In this document: one piece after another, positions 1 to 7,592 of the stretch | How positions within the stretch are numbered: the stretch's first letter is position 1 | Layout: each line of letters begins with the position of its first letter | DNA from: Nonomuraea helvata | GTDB taxonomy: Bacteria; Actinomycetota; Actinomycetes; Streptosporangiales; Streptosporangiaceae | Assembly: GCF_039535785.1 (NCBI RefSeq) | Contig: NZ_BAAAXV010000012.1 | Location: 1 to 64,000 of the forward strand | Direction: 5' to 3' | DNA length: 64,000 bases | Program-made: the position numbers and the translations under genes | Notes under the pieces: model-generated | Databases searched by the model: none | The model's input: the letters and a program-made list of their open reading frames with translations, nothing else | What the model was told of the DNA's origin: nothing

Positions 1-20
1 CCTGTCCAGTCCGCGCGAAC

Positions 21-82
21 CTTGCGACGTCCGGACCTACCTTGCGAACGATCGTGCAACGTCCGGACTGACCCTGCGACAG
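21..82. repeat. Short direct repeats, possible transposon-end debris
   Basis: TGCGACGTCCGGAC (23-36) and TGCAACGTCCGGAC (55-68) are direct repeats with one mismatch, 32 bp apart. TTGCGAAC (42-49) and TGCGACAG (75-82) repeat part of the same word. Multiple short terminal repeats are typical of IS21-type ends, and an istA start remnant lies at 867, so this may be an old element end. That link is inference. Confidence 0.35.
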
Positions 83-132
83 GAGAGACCGCCCGCATGG
101 GTCGATGACCAGTAGCGAAGTACGGTGAGGGC

Positions 133-594
133 ATGGACTTCTACGTGAAGCGCGATGGCGGGATCGGCTATGCCGGCTCCCAGCCCGAACACGACCGGGA
201 GTTGGGGATCTGGTTGAGCTTCGACTTGGGCCGCAATTACTACGGGTGCCTCAACGCCCTGATGTCCATAGCAGACGTCGAATCACTCGAGAAGAACGCC
301 GAGCACTTCGAAGGAGAGGGCTACGATGTGGAGTTCGCTCCCGACAAGGTGACCGTCTCCAATCGGTTCTTGGAAGAACGTTTCACCTCCTATGTGTTCG
401 CGGAGGCGAAGGCGGCGATCGAATCCTTCTGGCGTTTCATCATCACGGTTCCCGACAGCGCGCAGGCGATCCGGGTGTACCGCCCCGACCTCCCTGAGCA
501 TCTCGCCGATCTTGTGCTCTGGGAGGAGCAGTGGCGGCGACCGCACCCGTACCGTGGAAGGATCGAGGGCATTCCGACAAAGGGCCCGGCCTGA
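133..594 (+). CDS. Hypothetical protein, paralogue of 6335-6811
   Basis: A 153-residue soluble protein with no family I can name. No signal peptide or membrane segment is visible. The C-terminal third, with VLWEEQWRRPHPYRGRIEGIP, matches VLWEETFGQRHPYRGMIEGIP in the protein at 6335-6811, and both have a YRPxL motif about 20 residues earlier. The N-terminal halves are strongly diverged. The invariant tail suggests a shared structural or partner-binding surface. It stands alone: no co-directional neighbour within 1 kb, and degraded DNA downstream. Function unknown. Small single-domain proteins of this type are sometimes immunity proteins, but nothing here proves it. Confidence 0.7.
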   Translation: MDFYVKRDGGIGYAGSQPEHDRELGIWLSFDLGRNYYGCLNALMSIADVESLEKNAEHFEGEGYDVEFAPDKVTVSNRFLEERFTSYVFAEAKAAIESFWRFIITVPDSAQAIRVYRPDLPEHLADLVLWEEQWRRPHPYRGRIEGIPTKGPA

Positions 595-1135
595 CGAGTC
601 TTCAGGCCCGCGACGCAAACCGATCAAGATCTTCCCCGAAACACGGACTGCACCATTGACGGCGCACCCACACAGCAAGATCACAGCACTCTGGAACGCC
701 AGCGCAACGCACGCCGGGAGTTTCGGAGACATCGGCATGTCCCGCCCTGGCTCTTACCCGTAACATCAGGATCATCTGGACATTCCCGCCGTGTTAGCGA
801 ATTCCAGAGCCACCTGAGGGTTCGCAATGCGAGTATCGAAGCGTTACTCCGTGTGAGGAGACGCTGGTGACACACCCTCAGTCCAGGGTGGAGGTATTCG
901 CGGCGATTCGCCGGGATCCTCGTGCAGGGCTGTCGGGTCGGCAGATCGCGATCAAGTACCGAGTCCGGGGTTGAGGAACCTGCGGACAGCCGTTGGCGGT
1001 ACCCGCGAGTAACTTAACTGGACGCTTCGGCAGGGCCCTCGGCCGGGATGAGCGGGGGCTCCGGCTGGCCGGGCAGCGCGGTTCGGATGGCGCACGGCTC
1101 ACTCCATCTGCTTCACGGTCTGGGCGGGGGAGCGG
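595..1135. other. Gene-poor stretch with one transposase remnant
   Basis: No complete gene is visible on either strand. Open frames here lack a start with a ribosome site and overlap one another antiparallel. The only recognisable coding sequence is the istA-like N-terminal remnant at 867-974. Confidence 0.5.
867..974 (+). pseudogene. IS21-type transposase (istA) N-terminal remnant
   Basis: A GTG start opens 35 codons ending in TGA. The peptide includes SRVEVFAAIRRDPRAGLSGR followed by QIAIKYRVRG. This is the start of IS21-family IstA proteins, where SRVELFAAIRRD and a helix-turn-helix with KYRV are normal. The rest of the transposase and any istB are absent, so this is a dead 5' stub. GTGAGGAGACGCTG precedes the start and is a plausible ribosome site. 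Confidence 0.6.
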
Positions 1136-1585
1136 TCAGGAGTCCCCCGTCAGCGAGATAATCGCCGCCCACTCCTCGGTGAGCAGCAACCGCTCGGCCC
1201 ACACCGCCGCGTACCAGCCATTGGGTCGGAACTCCACCGGGTGGACGGAGCGGGTCGGGCCGAGCGTCTCGGCGATCAGCTCCACCGCGTACTGAGCCAG
1301 GAACTCCGCCTCCGCACGTCCGGCGGCCTCGCCGATGTCGGACACGCCGTACCAGGAGCGGATCTGCGCCAGGAGCACCTGCGGGTCCTCGGGCGCCGCG
1401 ACGGACTCGGCCGTCCCCGCCGGTCCGTGCGCTCGGTAGAGGTCCCGGACCAACTCGAACACCTCCCTGTCGCGCGGCACCGGCCCGTACAGCGCCAGCG
1501 ATACCACGTGACGGGTGGGCATCATCGCCTCCAGGGCGTCGCTGACCCGTTCGATCTCGGCGGCCAAGTCCTGGGGGCGGGTCAT
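1136..1585 (-). CDS. Hypothetical protein
   Basis: A 149-residue acidic protein starting at MTRPQDLAAEIERV. This start is preferred to one 40 codons upstream because those codons read as arginine-rich noise and overlap the divergent gene at 1647. The sequence has amphipathic helices and aromatic clusters (SWYGV, NGWYAAVWAE) but no motif I recognise. It is divergent from 1647-2204 with about 60 bp between the starts. Role unknown; probably cytoplasmic. Confidence 0.6.
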   Translation of the reverse strand: MTRPQDLAAEIERVSDALEAMMPTRHVVSLALYGPVPRDREVFELVRDLYRAHGPAGTAESVAAPEDPQVLLAQIRSWYGVSDIGEAAGRAEAEFLAQYAVELIAETLGPTRSVHPVEFRPNGWYAAVWAERLLLTEEWAAIISLTGDS

Positions 1586-1646
1586 GATCCCAGTGTGGAC
1601 CCTTACGCTGGGCGCTGTTCGCCGGACCGGATGGAGTTGAGCGCCG

Positions 1647-2204
1647 ATGACATCGGTCGACAAGCACGTGGATCCACACCTGCGGGCCAAGCGCCTCATC
1701 GGCATGGCCGAACGCCTCGACGCTCACCAAGTGTCCCGCCTGACCGTGCTGCCGGACTCGCTGCCCGCCGCACCGGAGGCAGCGCTGGCCCTTCCCCGCC
1801 TCCACCTACACCTGCGGACCCGGCCCTGGCCGACTTGGCGCGAGGCGGACCTACCGACCCGCGTTCGCATCGCCTGGCTGAGCGCCGAGATCGCCGTCCA
1901 CCCCGACACCCTGCGCGGCGAACCCGTCGGCGAACTGCTCTACCAGGCCGTCCGCGTGATCGAGACCGCTGACGTGGACGAGCCGGAGAGGCTCGCCCGA
2001 GAGCTGATCGACAAGGGCGATGCGGTGTTGCGGGCCGAGGCAGAGCGGATCGCGCGCGATGCCCTGCACGCGGGCTTGCTCGCCCCATCCGAGCCCGGAC
2101 GCTCCTGGCGGAGCTCTGATCACATTCACCCAGCGTCACCAGAGCCATGCCCTAGATGCACGGGGACGTGGCTCTCGTTTTCACTAACACTCCAGGGCAG
2201 TTGA
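1647..2204 (+). CDS. Hypothetical protein
   Basis: A 185-residue protein, mostly helical, with repeated Leu/Ala/Arg-rich stretches (RAKRLIGMAERLDAHQVSRL, then PERLARELIDKGDAVLRAEA). The last ~30 residues (PEPCPRCTGTW) contain a CxxC pair that could be a zinc knuckle or simply read-through of a recent frame change. No family recognised. It shares a short intergenic region with the divergent gene at 1136-1585 and may be co-regulated with it. Confidence 0.55.
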   Translation: MTSVDKHVDPHLRAKRLIGMAERLDAHQVSRLTVLPDSLPAAPEAALALPRLHLHLRTRPWPTWREADLPTRVRIAWLSAEIAVHPDTLRGEPVGELLYQAVRVIETADVDEPERLARELIDKGDAVLRAEAERIARDALHAGLLAPSEPGRSWRSSDHIHPASPEPCPRCTGTWLSFSLTLQGS

Positions 2205-2234
2205 TCAGCAAGTGGCTCTCAAACCGACCGACAT

Positions 2235-2423
2235 ATGGCTCCCGGTTCCACCTGCATAGCCACCCAAGACGACGTGGACGACAGCGTGCTGTGCCAGCTG
2301 CCTGCAGGGCACTTCGGGGCCCACAGCTGGCAGATGCCGAGCAGCATCGCGGGCCGTGTCCCTTCGGCGGCCAACCAGCAAAAGCTGATCGACATGGCAA
2401 ACGACCCTCACCTGACTGACTGA
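2235..2423 (+). CDS. Small protein with a C-x4-GH-x-G-x-H motif
   Basis: A 62-residue ORF starting MAPGSTCIATQDDVDDSV. It contains CQLPAGHFGAHSW, a Cys followed by GHxGxH. The same motif occurs twice in the oppositely oriented neighbour at 2533-3144 (CELEPGHPGPH and CLLFDGHPGNH). Cys and two His in this spacing could bind a metal. The shared motif is why I favour this frame over an 87-codon overlapping frame. Function unknown. Both genes sit in the accessory left arm, so a mobile origin is plausible. Confidence 0.5.
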   Translation: MAPGSTCIATQDDVDDSVLCQLPAGHFGAHSWQMPSSIAGRVPSAANQQKLIDMANDPHLTD

Positions 2424-2532
2424 CCTGCAGGCGGGACCACGGGCGTTCCGTGGTCCCGTGCCCTGCTGCGGCCTCACCGGACCGAAATCCGAGAAGGCAC
2501 CGAACACGCGGGCGACCGATAAGGCCTGCCTT

Positions 2533-3144
2533 CTACTCGCCGGGCACGCCGTCCATCCCGCGCTCCGGTGAAGGGCCCCCGCCGTCGTCAGGAACGGCGC
2601 CCCGGTCGTAGGAGTGATTGCCGGGATGCCCGTCGAACAACAGACACGGCTCGGGATCATCGGCAAGAATGACCGAGGACGGGCAGAGCGCGAGGTCGAC
2701 CAGCTCCCGCGCGCCGTCGGCCCAGCGGATCCAGGTGTCGTGCTCGCCATACGACTGGGCCAGCGACATGTGCGGGCCCGGGTGGCCGGGCTCCAGCTCG
2801 CACGAGTAGGTGGCTTTGCGGGCGTTCACCGCGATCCTGCCAGCCGTCAGGCGGGCCCACTCGGCGTCGGTGAGCATGTTGGAGTGCGGGCACTCGTCGT
2901 CGTCGCACGCGCGTCGCAGGCCGACGGTCAAGGCGCTGGCCAGCGATGTCGCGGTGAAGGCGCGTGTGATCGCGTCGCTGACGCGCTCGGCGTCATCGGC
3001 GCTCAGGCCGACCACGCCGACTGCGCTGAGCTGGTCGGCCAGCACGTCGATGTGGGTGGCGAAGTGGTGGCAGGCGCCGATCAGCGCGGCCACCGGGTCG
3101 ACACCGCCGCGGGGCGGGTCGGCTGCCTCGTTCTGGCGTGTCAC
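2533..3144 (-). CDS. Hypothetical protein with two GHxGxH motifs
   Basis: A 203-residue protein if it starts at the GTG before TRQNEAADPPRGG. An upstream ATG (3246) would add 34 low-complexity residues. Residues ~20-110 look like a helical segment. The C-terminal half holds two CxxxxGHxGxH motifs about 45 residues apart (CELEPGHPGPH, CLLFDGHPGNH). These resemble the motif in the 62-residue protein at 2235-2423. Cys/His clusters suggest metal binding, but this is inference. No enzyme family recognised. Confidence 0.6.
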   Translation of the reverse strand: MTRQNEAADPPRGGVDPVAALIGACHHFATHIDVLADQLSAVGVVGLSADDAERVSDAITRAFTATSLASALTVGLRRACDDDECPHSNMLTDAEWARLTAGRIAVNARKATYSCELEPGHPGPHMSLAQSYGEHDTWIRWADGARELVDLALCPSSVILADDPEPCLLFDGHPGNHSYDRGAVPDDGGGPSPERGMDGVPGE

Positions 3145-3383
3145 GACCGTGACGCTACGCCGTGCCTCAGGCACCCGCCCGGGCTTTGCGCCGACTGCCG
3201 GGGTCGCACAACGGCCGTGGCCCAGGCGGTGTGGTCGGCTGGCCACGTGGTGGCTGGAGCACCTCCCTATCTGCGATAAAACATCGGCCCACTGTCCGTT
3301 CGCATGTCACCGACAGAATCAGTTCCGGAGGAACACAGCGGGCTTACCCTGAAAGCCTGGCTCCCCAGCCGAAGGAGATCCTC

Positions 3384-3605
3384 GTGGTCGACGGCACCCT
3401 TTCCGGAACCGAGTTTGTCGTGATGGAGTTCAACCACAGCAACGGCCGCCTGTCCGTTCACGGCACCTACACCTACAGCGTCCATAACCTGGACGATGCT
3501 CTTGCGGACGCCCAGGGTGCCGCCACGGCGGCCTCCGCCAAGAAGAGTCCCGTCACGTACGTGGTGGCGCGGGTCCAGCAAGAAGCGGTGTTCCCGGCGT
3601 CATAA
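3384..3605 (+). CDS. Small hypothetical protein
   Basis: A 73-residue protein. The GTG at 3384 is chosen because AAGGAG (3372-3377) sits six bases upstream. A longer frame from 3162 has poor coding character before this point. It starts VVDGTLSGTEFVVMEFNHSN and has alternating beta-like hydrophobics in its middle (VHGTYTYSVHNLDDAL). No family or function recognised. Confidence 0.55.
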   Translation: MVDGTLSGTEFVVMEFNHSNGRLSVHGTYTYSVHNLDDALADAQGAATAASAKKSPVTYVVARVQQEAVFPAS

Positions 3606-3634
3606 CGGAAAGCGGGCGGCCACGTCGGACCGAT

Positions 3635-3922
3635 CTAAGACCCGGCCGCCCCATCCTGAGAACTCACATTCTGCAGAACCGGATGCTGGGTGCCGCGCGG
3701 CGGCTTCTTCGGCTTGTGGGTCGCATCAGGCAGGTCGAGCCTGAGCGCTTGGAGGCCAGCCATCCGCGCTCGAGTGGACATGCCGATGTCGCCGGTCAGA
3801 AGAGTGACCGGCCGACCGGCGAGCGCCTGGAACGCCACCGCCCGGGCGATGATCTCATCATCAGCACGGGGCAGACGGACGTGGCCGGGCGGGTCTGGCC
3901 ACAGGTCGATCGTAATCGCACC
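3635..3922 (-). pseudogene. PIN-domain protein, C-terminal remnant
   Basis: The reverse strand reads DLWPDPPGHVRLPRADDEII then ARAVAFQALAGRPVTLLTGD and MSTRARMAGLQALRLDLP. This matches the second half of PIN-type RNase domains, where DDEIxxRAL is followed by VTLLTxDxGxxxRAR. The N-terminal half with the first catalytic Asp is missing. Upstream, the frame runs directly into an unrelated endonuclease remnant at 3931, so a deletion fused two dead genes. It cannot encode a working nuclease. Confidence 0.55.
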
Positions 3923-3930
3923 ACGGTGCG

Positions 3931-4091
3931 GGCGACGGCTTCGCCTACAGCGTGAGCAGGCCGTACCAGCGCATCGACTACGTCATGACCTCTCGCGACA
4001 TCAAACGACCTCGGTGGCCGTCATCGGCACCGAGGCCTCCGATCACTTCCCCATCGTGGTCGACCTCGAACTCCCCCACCCCTCGCTCTGA
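3931..4091 (+). pseudogene. Endonuclease/exonuclease/phosphatase family, C-terminal remnant
   Basis: One frame gives GDGFAYSVSRPYQRIDYVMT then SRDIK; after a frame change near 4005 another gives TSVAVIGTEASDHFPIVVDL and ends LPHPSL. RRIDYV and SDHxPIV are the two C-terminal signature blocks of the DNase I-like fold, including the catalytic Asp-His pair. The frame is broken between them and the N-terminal ~200 residues are gone. It abuts the reverse-strand PIN remnant. Confidence 0.6.
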
Positions 4092-4139
4092 CCTCCGGCG
4101 CCCGCCGTCTCCCGCGACGGCGGGCGCGAGAGGTCCGGA

Positions 4140-4586
4140 TCAGATGACGCCGCTCTGCCCGACGCAGCTCGTGACACCGTTCCTACCGGCCAGCTTCACG
4201 AAGACCCGATGCGCCATCGGCCGGGTCACCGAGATCGCCCTGCTGCCGGAGTTGCCCGTGATCACGGTCGCCAGGAACTCGGCGTCCGGAAGGCCGCCGC
4301 GATCCTGGACGAGGCTGACCTTGACCGTGGTGGGGCCTCCGGAGGCCGTCCAGCGGACACGGCTGAAGTGGTGCCCAAACGACGTGTTGATGTAGGTGAC
4401 GGTCACCTTCAGCCTGTAGGACCCCTTCGAACAGGTTGCGACGAGGGCCTTGGCTGCCGACGTGGTCACCGACACCGCCGGCGCGGACGCCGAGGCGGAC
4501 GCGGTCACCGACGCCGACGCGGGCGCGCCCATCATGGCCACGGCCCCCATGGCCCCGACGACGACCGCGGTACGCATGATCTTCAT
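4140..4586 (-). CDS. Secreted hypothetical protein
   Basis: 148 residues starting MKIMRTAVVVGAMGAVAMMG, with GGAGGGACC just upstream as ribosome site. Residues 1-27 form a signal peptide (basic start, hydrophobic core, ASA cleavage-like site). The mature part begins with an Ala/Ser/Val-rich linker. It then has a beta-rich domain with two Cys (VATCSKGSYRL near the start, TSCVGQSGVI at the end) that probably pair. No enzyme motif; likely a small exported beta-sandwich protein. It lies divergent from 4843. Confidence 0.65.
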   Translation of the reverse strand: MKIMRTAVVVGAMGAVAMMGAPASASVTASASASAPAVSVTTSAAKALVATCSKGSYRLKVTVTYINTSFGHHFSRVRWTASGGPTTVKVSLVQDRGGLPDAEFLATVITGNSGSRAISVTRPMAHRVFVKLAGRNGVTSCVGQSGVI

Positions 4587-4842
4587 GTGGTCCCTCCGTT
4601 GATTCCCGTCGAGGTGAGACCATACGGAGACGCGGTATGGCGGAGGTATGTCCCAATCAGACCACTCGGAGCGCGCTAGTGGGACGCTAGTCAGACGCAG
4701 GTTTCGACGACCAGGCAGCCGACGACCAAAGTCCGCACGGCTGCGGCCGAACTGTGTCCAAGGGATCTGTCGCCTGACTCGAACCCTTGATCCATGCTCC
4801 TTCTCGGCGGGCACCAGAACCCGCCCCGACAGAAGGAGCATC

Positions 4843-4986
4843 ATGAAGAAGCTGCTCAAGACCGCCGCCATCGGCGCCATCGCGATCGCATCGAGTTTCG
4901 CCTTGGCACAGCCGGCAATGGCCAACTCGCTGTCGTGGAACGTCAGCGACGGAGTTCGAGGAGCTCAGAGAGTCCGAGCGGCTTGA
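4843..4986 (+). CDS. Signal-peptide ORF fused to out-of-frame sequence (likely truncated secreted peptide)
   Basis: 47 codons after a good ribosome site (AGAAGGAG, 4831-4838). MKKLLKTAAIGAIAIASSFA with LAQPAMANS is a clear Sec signal peptide with an AMA-N cleavage site. Only about 10 mature residues (SLSWNVSDG) follow before the frame enters the gene fragment at 4952 and stops. Either a very short exported peptide or, more likely, a secreted gene cut by a deletion that joined it to the next remnant. Confidence 0.45.
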   Translation: MKKLLKTAAIGAIAIASSFALAQPAMANSLSWNVSDGVRGAQRVRAA

Positions 4987-5267
4987 ACAGGATCTGAAGG
5001 ACCCCGGGGTGAACACCGACATCAGCTTTGTCCCGCGCGGCCAGACGTGCGACCCGGAGCGGGAAAAGCGGATTCACCTCAAAACACGTGAACTCCTCAA
5101 TCCCAGCAGGAATGGGTTCAACCTCGACCCGCGCCTCCTCGGTCCTGGGCGGACCCTGCTGGTGGACGTCATCCATGATGGGCGGTCCGGGCTGGGCGTT
5201 CTCGGGCGGGCTGATCGAGGGCCCGGTCAAGCCGTGCGTGCTGATCCCGCTGCCGCCCGGCAGCTAA
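4952..5267 (+). pseudogene. C-terminal remnant of a hypothetical protein, frameshifted
   Basis: One frame reads EFEELRESERLEQDLKDPGV then NTDISFVPRGQTCDPEREKR and LLNPSRNGFNLDPRLL. After a frame change near 5175-5185 a second frame gives GGPGWAFSGGLIEGPVKPCV and ends LIPLPPGS. Together they look like one protein missing its start, joined to the signal-peptide ORF at 4843 and broken once inside. The family is not identified. Confidence 0.45.
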
Positions 5268-5493
5268 CGCTTCGGGTCCAGCACCGGTGGCAGGATTCTC
5301 TGGCAGGACTGGTCCTGAGGGCTGTACTCCTGCCGTCAAGAGATCATGTCCTGCCGAGTAGCTCCGGAGATTCCCGGCCATTTACTGCCGGAACTTACAA
5401 CCGAGAGGCCCGCAAGCCCATAACGCGCAGCGCCGGGGCAAGCCGGCGGCAACGGCGGGACGGACCAACCAGCTCATCCGAGGCATAGACGTG

Positions 5494-5625
5494 TCAGCTC
5501 GCGCACAGGCAGAACGGATGCCCTTCCGGGTCGAGGAAGACCCGGAAGGACCTGCCGGGCTGGTGCGCGTGCTTGGACGCGCCGAGCTCGAGCACCTCGC
5601 CCGCCCCGGGAAGGCCTATATACCG
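5494..5625 (-). pseudogene. VOC/glyoxalase domain, C-terminal remnant
   Basis: The reverse strand reads GEVLELGASKHAHQPGRSFR then VFLDPEGHPFCLCAS before TGA. VxxDPxGHPFCL is the C-terminal strand signature of VOC-family proteins; the complete VOC gene at 14269-14619 ends IDPEGHPFCVMEG. Everything N-terminal to this is absent, so only about 40 residues survive. Confidence 0.6.
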
Positions 5626-5658
5626 GCGATATACCAGACGTCGCTAGCTTCATGGCTC

Positions 5659-6090
5659 ATGAAGTTGACTTCCAAGCGCATCGCCGCGATTGCCGTCGGC
5701 GTGGTCGCGGCCGCCACGACCATCACCCTCAATGCGGCACCTGCCGCAGCCCTCACCGTCACGGGCTGCAAGTCCACGCAGACCTTCTCCACGAGCATCA
5801 CCGGCGCCTCCGCCGAGGGGTATGTCAAGAGGGGATGCACCGTCAAGGGCAGTGGATGGCAGCGCATCGACCAGGACTACATCTGGTTCAGGACGAGGGA
5901 CACCAAGTGCGACAAGTACGGCCCCAAGATCTGGATCGGCGGCTGGGTGCAGAAGAACGACAACGGTTGCGGCCACTCGAAGACCGGCTATAACTGGACT
6001 GCTTCCACCGGCACCGTCTACAAGTACATGTTGCGCACCTGTAACAGCACCAAGTGCCTGAACAGCTCCGGCTACATCACGATCAAGTAG
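5659..6090 (+). CDS. Secreted Cys-rich hypothetical protein
   Basis: 143 residues from MKLTSKRIAAIAVGVVAAAT. Residues 1-30 are a signal peptide ending near APAAALT. Six Cys follow (TGCKS, RGCTV, TKCDK, NGCGH, RTCNS, TKCLN), an even number compatible with three disulfides. The mature domain is rich in Thr, Gly and aromatics. No catalytic motif or family recognised. An upstream in-frame extension to 5491 is rejected because it crosses the VOC remnant. Ribosome site weak. Confidence 0.6.
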   Translation: MKLTSKRIAAIAVGVVAAATTITLNAAPAAALTVTGCKSTQTFSTSITGASAEGYVKRGCTVKGSGWQRIDQDYIWFRTRDTKCDKYGPKIWIGGWVQKNDNGCGHSKTGYNWTASTGTVYKYMLRTCNSTKCLNSSGYITIK

Positions 6091-6124
6091 GCAGTAGTGG
6101 AAGAGGCTCTACGCCGCCGCCCTG

Positions 6125-6259
6125 CTATGACTTCGGCCCGGGCCAGACGGCGAGAGCCGGCTCCGCGACCGATCTGAGCTCGGTGACGTCGGCCCCGTCC
6201 CTGGCCCACTCGGACATGCCGCGCAGCACAGCCGCGAAGGAGGCGGCCAACGTTGCACG
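6125..6259 (-). pseudogene. Possible TetR-family C-terminal remnant
   Basis: The reverse strand reads RATLAASFAAVLRGMSEWAR then DGADVTELRSVAEPALAVWP and GPKS before a stop. The pattern A-x-x-R-G-M-S-x-x-A-R-D-G-A followed by AL-x-x-WP is common at the end of TetR/AcrR regulators. No helix-turn-helix portion is present. Assignment is tentative because only 44 residues remain. Confidence 0.35.
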
Positions 6260-6334
6260 AACGTCCCGAATCCCGTCTCGCGGATTGGGGCGTGTCCTGT
6301 GATCTTTGGTGGTGGTTTGGTGTAGATCATTGGT

Positions 6335-6811
6335 ATGGATGAGGAACGTCTGAAGTGCCTCGATCTGACCGATGGGGGCTTTCTGGCAATCCCGGATGAG
6401 TACGACGCCACGCTAGGGACATTCCTGCACTTCGGCATCGACACAGATCCTTACAAGTGCCTGGTGGTTCTGTATCACACGGCTCAGATATGGCAGCGTC
6501 GATCGCGCCGAGAGGTCATCGTGGGCGACGAAGTGACGGTGGCGCTGACTCCAGAGCACGCGGCCATGGAAGATCATTTCGATCCGTTGCGAAGCAGGAG
6601 CATTCCGTTCGCGGAGTTCAGATCCGCGGTGGAGGAGCTGTGGGTGGTCCTCTATCGCGCTTACTGCGATGACCGTCGATGGCCGATTCGGAGCTATCGG
6701 CCCGGCTTGGCACCTGCGCAAGGGGATGTCGTGCTGTGGGAGGAAACCTTCGGCCAGAGGCATCCCTACCGCGGGATGATCGAGGGAATTCCCGCTCGCG
6801 GCCTGGACTAG
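6335..6811 (+). CDS. Hypothetical protein, paralogue of 133-594
   Basis: 158 residues starting MDEERLKCLDLTDGGFLAIP. The C-terminal block VLWEETFGQRHPYRGMIEGI aligns with the protein at 133-594, along with the upstream YRPGL. The N-terminal ~100 residues are diverged, consistent with an old duplication and domain-level selection on the tail. Both paralogues are monocistronic and flank the remnant-rich segment. Directly downstream is a convergent truncated IS5-type element. Function unknown. Confidence 0.7.
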   Translation: MDEERLKCLDLTDGGFLAIPDEYDATLGTFLHFGIDTDPYKCLVVLYHTAQIWQRRSRREVIVGDEVTVALTPEHAAMEDHFDPLRSRSIPFAEFRSAVEELWVVLYRAYCDDRRWPIRSYRPGLAPAQGDVVLWEETFGQRHPYRGMIEGIPARGLD

Positions 6812-6825
6812 CACGCGCCCCGTGA

Positions 6826-7583
6826 TCATGTGACCGGGTCGCGGAGCCAGATGTGGATAGAGGCAACGTCGATGGTTCCCTGGTAGATGCGCTCCCGCTT
6901 GTCGTACCGAGTGGCCACGGCGCGATGCTGGCGGAGCTTGTTGACGCAGCGCTCCACGGTGTTGCGCTCCTTGTAGCGATCACGGTCGAAGACTGGTGGC
7001 CGTCCGCCCTTGGAACCGAGTTTTTGCCGGTTGGCCTGCTGGTCCTTCCTGATCGGGATGACCGCCTTGATGCCGCGCCGCCGCAGGTAGCGGCGGTTGG
7101 CGCGGGACGAGTAGGCCTTATCGGCCATCGCTCGCGCCGGGCGCGTACGCGGCCGCCCGAGCCCTCGGCGCTGGATGCGGATGGATTCCATCAGCGGGAT
7201 GAACTGCGGGCAGTCGGCGTGCTGGCCCGGCGAGGTGAGCCGGGCGATCGGACGGCAGCGCCGATCGGCGACCAGGTGAATTTTGGTGGATAAGCCGCCT
7301 CGCGACCGGCCGAGCGCCTCCCGGCCCGACGTCACCCGTTTGTGATCTTCCGCGGCCCCTTTACAGGGATATCGACGGCCAGCGCATGCTGCGCCCCGGC
7401 TGCGTGCTGGTGCGCCCGCACCACGGTGGAGTCCGCGCTGACCGTCCAGTCCTCGCCCTCGGCCTCGTCGCATCCCGCGCGCAACCCATCCAGGATCCGT
7501 TCCCACGTGCCATCCAGTGACCAGCGGCGATGCCGGTTGTAAGCCGTCTTCCACTTGCCGTAGCAGGGCGGTAGATCTCTCCA
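6826..7583 (-). mobile_element. IS5-type element, 5'-truncated, two-frame transposase
   Basis: The first frame ends at 7332 and reads WRDLPPCYGKWKTAYNRHRR then WSLDGTWERILDGL and SADSTVVRAHQHAAGAQ. The second frame ends at 6826 and reads GGLSTKIHLVADRRC, ADKAYSSRANRRYLRR, KERNTVERCVNKLR and ends HIWLRDPVT. These are the IS5/IS427-type DDE transposase blocks, with DST, DKAYSS and ERNTVER giving the catalytic residues. The frames overlap by 30 codons at most and are related by -1. The ~50 N-terminal residues before WRDLP are missing and an in-frame stop lies just upstream, so this copy is 5'-truncated and probably dead. Terminal inverted repeats were not identified. Confidence 0.75.
7356..7362 (-). 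promoter_or_regulatory. AAAGGGG slippery heptamer in the IS5 transposase
   Basis: On the coding strand the first frame reads GTA AAG GGG, so the heptamer A-AAG-GGG fits the X-XXY-YYZ rule for -1 slippage. A -1 shift here moves exactly from the first transposase frame into the second, which carries the later DDE residues. Two-frame IS5-group elements are known to use frameshifting. Confidence 0.5.
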
Positions 7584-7592
7584 CGAGTACCT

